Positions 62,702 to 64,000 of a stretch of 64,000 nucleotides of DNA are shown one piece after another; position 1 is the first letter of the stretch, and each line of letters opens with the position of its first letter. The stretch lies in assembly GCF_013396335.1 (NCBI RefSeq), contig NZ_JABWSY010000006.1:1-64000 (forward strand). Reading direction: 5' to 3'. The notes beneath the pieces were generated by a model. It did not search any database. It was not told where the DNA came from and worked only from the letters and a program-made list of their open reading frames with translations. This DNA comes from Bacillus sp. EB106-08-02-XG196. Its GTDB lineage: Bacteria; Bacillota; Bacilli; Bacillales; Cytobacillaceae. The position numbers were made by a program, and so were the translations under genes.

Positions 62702-63947
62702 ATTTTGGATTATTTTAATTCATACATATGTAAATAAATTTAAGACAAAATCATTTCTAATCACAACATTGATGACTTTAATCATCACCTTAGCCTTGAC
62801 CAATATGAATAGTATCATAGAAGTTTTTGATAAAGGCGGTGGTAAAGAAAAGGTTGCTGTTCTAGATGAAACAGGTCAGCTATATGCACCGCTTAAAGAA
62901 CAAATGAGTGCTTTAAATAAAAACCTTCAACTGACAGAGTTCGACGGCACAGAAAAAGAGGCTGAAAAGGCAGTAGAAGAAGGAGAATATGCAGGATTTG
63001 TCCAGCTGCGTTATGATGCAGAGGATTTACCAGAAGCTACATATAAAGCAATGAGTGTAGCGGATTCATCATTATTTACTGATCTTCAGGCAGGACTTCA
63101 ACAAATGAAAACCATGTTTGCGGCTTCGAAAATTAATCTAACTCCAGAGCAGCTTCAGCAGCTTTATGAACCAGTTTCTTTTGAGAAAATTGCTCTTGAA
63201 GAAAATGCGAAAACGGAGGAAGAATTGAATCAAGCTAGAGGACTTGTTTATGTTCTCCTGTTTGTCATCTATTTTGCTGTTATTATGTATGCCAGCATGA
63301 TTGCCATGGAAGTTGCTACAGAGAAGTCTTCAAGGGTGATGGAAATCCTGATTTCCAGTGTATCACCAATCAAGCAGATGTTTGCAAAAATACTGGGTAT
63401 TGGTCTGTTAAGCTTAACTCAGCTTGCAGTACTTTTATCAGTAGGTTATTTTTCAATTAAACGGAATATGTCCTCATTAGAAGGTGGTTTTTTTGACGAC
63501 TTTGGATTTGGTAATATTTCGTTATCAACCATCGCTTATGCGGTTATCTTCTTTATCTTAGGGTATTTCCTCTATGCTACCCTTGCCGCCTTTCTAGGAT
63601 CATTGGTCAGCAGGATTGAAGATGTGCAGCAAATGATTACACCTATGACATTACTCGTTGTAGCAGGATTTATGATTGCGATGTTTGGTCTTGGTAAACC
63701 GGATTCGCCTTTTATTGTCATTACATCCTATATACCATTCTTCACCCCAATGATTATGTTTTTACGTGTTGGTATGCTGAATATTCCAGTCTGGGAAACA
63801 GCATTAGGGATTGCGATCCTGCTTTCAACTATAGCTTTCTTAGCCGTATTTGGTGCCCGAGTCTACCGCGGCGGAGTATTAATGTACGGAAAATCAAATT
63901 CCTTTAAGGATATAAAAAAGGCACTGCAATTAACCAAAAAAGAATAA
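62694..63947 (+). CDS. yhaP: ABC exporter permease, YhaP-like
   Basis: A 417-residue permease of the ABC-2/NatB type. One N-terminal helix (SFLITTLMTLIITLALT) is followed by a ~150-residue outer domain and five further helices (GLVYVLLFVIYFAVIMYA onward). The ATG at 62694 has AGGTG 6 bases upstream; the GTG at 62685 is less suitable. Partner of the ATPase at 61802. Confidence 0.82.
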   Translation: MNKFWIILIHTYVNKFKTKSFLITTLMTLIITLALTNMNSIIEVFDKGGGKEKVAVLDETGQLYAPLKEQMSALNKNLQLTEFDGTEKEAEKAVEEGEYAGFVQLRYDAEDLPEATYKAMSVADSSLFTDLQAGLQQMKTMFAASKINLTPEQLQQLYEPVSFEKIALEENAKTEEELNQARGLVYVLLFVIYFAVIMYASMIAMEVATEKSSRVMEILISSVSPIKQMFAKILGIGLLSLTQLAVLLSVGYFSIKRNMSSLEGGFFDDFGFGNISLSTIAYAVIFFILGYFLYATLAAFLGSLVSRIEDVQQMITPMTLLVVAGFMIAMFGLGKPDSPFIVITSYIPFFTPMIMFLRVGMLNIPVWETALGIAILLSTIAFLAVFGARVYRGGVLMYGKSNSFKDIKKALQLTKKE

Positions 63948-63956
63948 AAAGTGTAG

Positions 63957-63985
63957 GCTTTGTCAAAACTGGCAAAGCTTTTTTA
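63957..63985 (+). terminator. Terminator after yhaP-like gene
   Basis: GCTTTGTC pairs with GGCAAAGC over a short loop and runs into TTTTTT. Confidence 0.8.
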
Positions 63986-64000
63986 AAATTTCTATTCAGA

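Overview
The window looks like the chromosome of a low-GC, spore-forming Bacillaceae bacterium (Bacillus, Neobacillus or Mesobacillus-like; genus not provable from this stretch). The evidence is an alpha/beta SASP gene behind a sigma-G-type promoter, YheC/YheD ATP-grasp spore-coat genes, a sigY-like ECF operon, a bmrCD transporter pair, and the gene group yheE–yheD–yheC–yheA–yhaX–hemZ–yhaR–yhaQ–yhaP, known from B. subtilis.

Bases 1–24350 are an accessory catabolic island. It holds two ATZ/TRZ-type amidohydrolases, three CodA-like amidohydrolases, three oligopeptide-type (SBP_bac_5) lipoprotein binding proteins, one dppCBDF-type ABC transporter, an NCS1 permease, an SSS-type symporter, an NCS2 permease, a short LytS/YesM-like histidine kinase with an AraC-type response regulator, a broken second copy of that regulator, and a PucR regulator. 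Together they suggest import and ring hydrolysis or deamination of an N-heterocyclic compound that I cannot identify. Four promoters in the island share one architecture: direct AGTAAA-like repeats 21–22 bp apart, the last starting exactly 37 bp before a TATAAT box. This marks them as one regulon, probably driven by the AraC-type regulator.

Bases 24400–34000 hold a secreted glycoside-hydrolase-like protein, a GC-rich palindromic repeat, a DUF445 protein, an unusual three-gene F0-like operon (ATP synthase subunit a, a short subunit b, and an AtpI-like membrane domain fused to another domain, with no c subunit and no F1 genes), an IscA/HesB-like protein, a CorC/HlyC-type membrane protein, a MerR regulator with a probable frameshifted start, and a sporulation-kinase-like histidine kinase.

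Bases 34000–47200 hold a TPP riboswitch with thiT, a Fur-box-preceded feoA–feoB–feoB-associated gene operon, an XRE regulator, a class A penicillin-binding protein, a sigY–yxlC–yxlD-like operon with its own ECF-type promoter, a leader-peptide/attenuator region ahead of bmrC–bmrD, and class II fumarase.

Bases 47190–64000 hold the SASP gene with a compact tRNA-like fold in its leader, a small zinc-ribbon protein, the multi-sugar ABC ATPase msmX, a CdaR/PucR-type regulator, four consecutive ATP-grasp coat-type genes, yheA, a HAD-like protein with altered catalytic motifs, hemZ, an acyl-CoA ligase behind a perfect cre site, an enoyl-CoA hydratase-like gene, and the yhaQ–yhaP exporter. The most notable candidates for something undescribed are the c-less F0-like operon, the tRNA-like element in the SASP leader, and the island-wide repeat-controlled regulon.
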